Assembly: GCF_029962835.1 (NCBI RefSeq)
Contig: NC_080585.1
Location: forward strand, 55,663,443-55,727,442
DNA length: 64,000 nt
DNA from: Magnolia sinica
Taxonomy: Eukaryota > Streptophyta > Magnoliopsida > Magnoliales > Magnoliaceae
Reading direction: 5' to 3'
Below, piece after piece: positions 60,437 through 64,000 of this stretch. Positions within the stretch are counted from its first letter, which is position 1, and each line of letters starts with the position of its first letter. A model generated the notes under the pieces. The model searched no databases. It had not been told where the DNA came from and saw only the letters and a list, made by a program, of their open reading frames with translations. The translations under genes were made by a program, and so were the position numbers.

Positions 60437-60620
60437 GTCTCCCAACTGCTCCTTTGGTGTGGCCCACTTAAATCACACGCAGCATGATTTTTATATTTTT
60501 TTGCTCCGAGCCTAATGTGGGATTACACTCTCCCAACTATTTCTTTGGTGTGGCCCACTCAAATCATAGGCAGCATGATTTTTTTATTTTTATTTTTGGC
60601 CTTAGGCCTAATGCTGGATT
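60437..60620. repeat. Imperfect tandem duplication, period about 94 bp
   Basis: 'ctcccaactgctcctttggt' at 60,437 and 'ctcccaactatttctttggt' at about 60,530 both continue with 'gtggcccact', 'aaatca' and 'gcagcatgattttt'. The sequence is related to family-2 foldback elements. Confidence 0.8.
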
Positions 60621-60767
60621 ACACATCTAATGGTCCGAGTGGATCTCACATGCACATGATGGTGGGCCCCATAAAAATTCAAGGGTGATGTGTAATCCAC
60701 TCCGAACTTTAGATGTGTAATCGCACATTAGGACCAGGGCCAAACAATTAGGCTAACCTCTAATTCA

Positions 60768-60953
60768 AGTGGGCCACACTAAAGAAAATGATCAGTTTGG
60801 TCCTACCATGTAAATGCCCAAACCAAAAGATCAGCAGTTTGGTCCACCAGGTAGGCCCCAAGTGGGCCACACTAAAGAAAATGATCAGTTTGGTCCTACC
60901 ATGTAAATGCCCAAACCAAAAGATCAGCAGTTTGGTCCACCAGGTAGGCCCAA
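60768..60953. repeat. 92-bp tandem duplication, nearly perfect
   Basis: 'aagtgggccacactaaag' begins at 60,768 and 60,860. Both copies run through 'gatcagtttggtcctaccat' and 'gtccaccaggtaggccc' without visible difference. It is recent. The 72-codon minus-strand frame here merely reads the same peptide twice. Confidence 0.95.
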
Positions 60954-60979
60954 GCATTTGAATTGATGAGTAGACCAAC

Positions 60980-61150
60980 CTTAGTTTTTGGAATGGGTAC
61001 GAGGGACCACCTGATCGATGGCTTTAAAATCTTGTACCCCTTTTACATGTTGGAACATGACCTTATTATTTTTTGGAATGGGTATTATGAGGGACCACCT
61101 GATCAATGGCTGAAATCTTGCACACATTTTCCAGGTTGGAACATGTGGTG
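60980..61150. repeat. Imperfect tandem duplication, period about 85 bp
   Basis: 'ttttggaatgggta' followed by 'gagggaccacctgatc' and 'atggct', then 'gttggaacatg', occurs twice, starting at about 60,986 and 61,072. Confidence 0.75.
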
Positions 61151-61679
61151 GTGTGTCGATGGATGGATAATTGTCTAATAAAAATTATCCATAAAGTCTT
61201 AACCAATTAAAATCTTGGAGGGAACTATTACATTATTTCAAAAAATTCAAAAACCATATGCAGTGGGTTGACATGGCTATGTGAGCCACATCAATCTCTC
61301 TCAAGAGATGTCTAACAAGACCTGCTTATCTTTGGTAATTTGATTGAAACTTGTAGATTTTTTATTCATGTTATTGGATTGAATACTCCTGTGTCTTCCA
61401 TACTAACTTTTATGATTTCTAAATAAGATGGGCCAAAACAAATAAAACTGGGTCCAGCGCCTAAGAATGATAGAGAGCCCAACACTCTCTGCTCACATCT
61501 GGAGTGTTCATTAGGCGTTCGATGGCCGTTAGAAAAGGATGGTCGTGTAGAAATTTTGGGGGCAAACTTTGAATTTGAATGTGGACCACTGGCTATTGTT
61601 GACTGGCTGTGTTTTTTTTAGCTGCACCGTTCATTCAGTTTTACAGATCATTTTAGATAACAAGCTTAAAAAGAAGGCA

Positions 61680-62090
61680 AATCAAAGGTTCAAGTGGACC
61701 ACACCACAGGAAGCAATGGTGACAATGTGGTGCGGCTGCCGATCGTTATGTTTATTTTCCATCCAACCTGTTCATAAAGTCACATAGAGATGGATGAAGG
61801 GAAAACATAAATATTAGCTTGATCCAAACCTTCTATGGCCTCAAGAAGTTTTAAGGTCACATAGATCTGGATGAAGGGAAAACATAAATATTAGCTTGAT
61901 CCAAACCTTGTATGACCTCAAGAAGTTTTCCACCGTGAGTGTTCAATCTTCACTGCTTCCTGTAGTTTAGTAGTTCACTTGGCATTCAATATGCCTCCTT
62001 TTTGGGTTCATTCCCTAAAATGATCTGTAAAAATGAATGAACATTATAGATAAAAACACGTACATTATGGTAGCCCCCACACAACCCCTA
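61680..62090. mobile_element. Foldback element, family 1, with internal 77-bp duplication
   Basis: The left inner arm is 'gtggaccacaccacaggaag' at about 61,694. The right side carries 'caatcttcactgcttcctg' and 'attccctaaaatgatctg'. The middle 77 bp ('gtcacatagatctggatgaa', 'cttgatccaaacctt') is duplicated in tandem at 61,776 and 61,853. The outer left arm is degraded. Confidence 0.75.
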
Positions 62091-62099
62091 CCAAGACTG

Positions 62100-62905
62100 T
62101 CCCGTCTCTAGTTAGTCCTAGAGGTAGTACCCAATCCACATTCATCATCCATGTAAGCATAATATGAGTGAAATACCCCAGCAGACCAATCATTGTGGTG
62201 ATCTGAGCCCCATCAAAGATTGGCATGCCCCAAAAACATTTTTTTTAAAAGGTAACACTACCAGTAATTAAACCTGAATTACCAACACAATACAGTCTCT
62301 TCAATGGTGGAGCAGAAGACACCATGGTTCCCAGATGTAGTGACCTGGTGTGCAATGACAAACTTCCAATGGGCTTTTAGAGCAAGTGATTGTTTGATAT
62401 AGTATCAGAGTGGAATGTCAAAAAAATTGGGTAAAAAAGGGTAAATTGGCGAACAAAATAGAAAAGATAAAAAAAATCAATGAAAAAAAATCTTAACAGC
62501 CTGGGTGAAAAAAATGAAATCTTAAATTTTTGCGCATATTCAATTCTCTATCAAATATCTTATCATTAAAAAAAAAAGTTTTCTTTTTTTACGTTTCACA
62601 AGTTCATTGAGGAAGGGGTTTCGATAATACTAGAAAATCAAATAAATAATAATCTTTGACGAACAACATCAAGAATAACTATTATTTTCACAAAGAAAAT
62701 GGAGGGTCAAGCCTAACTTGACCTCAAGAGGAACCATTCGACAACCCAAGTCCATCCAAATTCCAACCGGAAGCCAACCCAAATTCAAACCACACTAAAA
62801 GCTAAACTGAACCCAATACAACCTAATAAAACTCAGGTTGGGTCAAATCGAGTTTGGGGTTGACCCGAACTTAACATGGAAAAGTCGGGTTAACTCATGC
62901 CAAAA
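62100..62905. other. AT-rich interval, no gene recognised
   Basis: It has several poly-A runs (about 62,238, 62,470-62,490 and 62,567) and a 'ccaaccc' repeat stretch at 62,740-62,890. The 68-codon frame at 62,838-63,044 overlaps repeat sequence. Confidence 0.4.
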
Positions 62906-62919
62906 CAACATTGTTGAAA

Positions 62920-63460
62920 ACCGTCTCAGTTCTAAATTACCGACGGTTTTGAACCGTCGCATGATCCGTCGTATTTTGTTGCAGCTTATGTACGGTGGTC
63001 TAAAACCGATGTCAAAACAAATGACGGTCCGTGACCGTCGCTGATCCTAATCACCGACGGTTTGAAATCGCCGTTAAGCCCAAACCCTACAAAACGACGG
63101 TTATGGATCGTGACCGTTGTTAACCTCAATTACCGACGGTTCGTATTTTGCTGCAGTATAGATTGACGGTTTGAATCCGCCGTGAAACCAAACCCTACAA
63201 AACGACAGTTATTGACCTAAAAAATGGCGGTCCGTGACCGTCCTTAATCTCATTTACGGACGGTTTTGACCCACCGTATGGGTCGACATTTTGTTGCGTC
63301 ATGGAAGATTGTTTGAAACTGTAGTTAAAAAACGACTGTTATGGACCGTCTTTGATTTTAGACGGTGACTCTCGAAAAAAACTGATAGTTATTGACTGTT
63401 ATAGACGGTCTATAATTTCTTTTTTTTTTTTTTGGGAAAAATATAGATGGCTTTAGACCG
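62920..63460. mobile_element. CACTA-like subterminal repeat region
   Basis: Short motifs 'accgacggtt', 'gacggtccgtgaccgtc' and 'aaacgacggtta' recur in both orientations more than a dozen times over 0.5 kb, interspersed with 'aaaccctacaaaacgac'. Dense, short, inverted and direct repeats of this kind are typical of the subterminal regions of plant CACTA (En/Spm) DNA transposons. The diagnostic CACTA end and a transposase were not found in the window, so the class is inferred. Confidence 0.55.
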
Positions 63461-63609
63461 TTGGAAATTTTCTAGCATTAAAAAAAAATTTAGTAGAATT
63501 GTAAAGTTTAGAAAGAAACTTAATTTGCTTCTTTTCTTTTTGATAAAGTGAGAGCGCATCTTTTTAAAATCAAAAGTGATTGCAAGCAATTAATAGAAGT
63601 GGACAAGGA

Positions 63610-63613
<4 letters not shown>

Positions 63614-63703
<90 letters not shown>
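63614..63703. repeat. (AT)n microsatellite, about 45 units
   Basis: An uninterrupted alternation of A and T runs for about 90 bp. Such tracts are highly variable in length. The frame crossing it encodes a meaningless (Ile-Tyr) run. Confidence 0.98.
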
Positions 63704-63706
<3 letters not shown>

Positions 63707-64000
63707 AACGTCTCGAAAAAATCCGTACAAAGACCCGAGTACCACCTCAGGCAGAAATCGCTAAGGACCGAATCCTTTAGAAATTAGACGAAAATTAATT
63801 AAGTACTAAACTGAATTAATCGGCGAATTAGCTCGAATCACTTTCTATACGAACTGCAAGACCCAAAACCAGTAGAATCGCTAACTCTACATTACCTAAA
63901 AACCTAGGGTCAATCTCAAAACCCAGTTGCTCTCGGCAGCATCTTGAAACTCCATTTCGGACCTGGACCGCGCGTCGAAAGTCCGATTACCGCGAAACTA
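63704..64000 (+). mobile_element. Possible start of an LTR, cut by the window end
   Basis: Right after the (AT)n tract the composition changes sharply, beginning 'tgtaacgtctcg', then 'acccgagtaccacctcagg'. Several plant LTR retrotransposons start with 'tgtaacg(t/c)c(t/c)cg'. The partner LTR, primer-binding site and coding region would lie beyond the window, so this cannot be verified here. Confidence 0.4.

Noticed and set aside
63548..63787. 79-codon frame with an (Ile-Tyr) run
   Set aside because: It is produced by the (AT)n microsatellite.

Overview
This is nuclear DNA from a flowering plant. The evidence is decayed exons of plant LACS (long-chain acyl-CoA synthetase) and TIR1/AFB (auxin receptor F-box) genes, plant-type foldback elements and MITEs, a copia-like LTR end, CACTA-like subterminal repeats and a large satellite. 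The repeats rich in 'tggtggggccc' and 'gtggaccacaccac' recall early-diverging woody angiosperms such as magnoliids, but that is only an impression. No bacterial operon, phage, CRISPR array or intact RNA gene is visible.

Layout. (1) 1-31,104: one uninterrupted satellite array of about 82 monomers of about 376 bp, cut by the left window edge. Each monomer is a fused pair of diverged half-repeats (about 177 and 199 bp). Variant monomers recur in the same order, so there is higher-order structure, and some monomers have gained or lost a half-unit. (2) 31,105-34,800: unique DNA with a promoter-like site (G-box, TATA box), a possible 47-residue reading frame, a poly(A) signal, and remains of foldback elements, a LINE-like RNase H region and an LTR. 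(3) 34,850-40,830: two related minisatellite fields sharing the core 'agtgatccaaaccattcat', separated by a MITE with inverted repeats of about 118 bp and a nearly perfect 336-bp tandem repeat. (4) 41,220-45,370: duplicated blocks with tRNA-like 82-bp repeats and SINE-like elements with variable tails. (5) 45,500-56,000: a gene graveyard. Broken LACS exons lie at 46.9-47.1 kb and 53.9-54.3 kb, a TIR1/AFB exon at 50.0 kb, and several unrecognised exon-like pieces, all on the plus strand, among local duplications. (6) 56,000-62,100: nested foldback elements and dispersed repeats. (7) 62,900-64,000: CACTA-like subterminal repeats, an (AT)45 microsatellite and what looks like the start of an LTR.

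No complete, confidently functional protein gene is present. The open reading frames in the satellite are by-products of the repeat. The most informative features are the internal structure of the satellite and the same-strand scatter of exons from unrelated genes.
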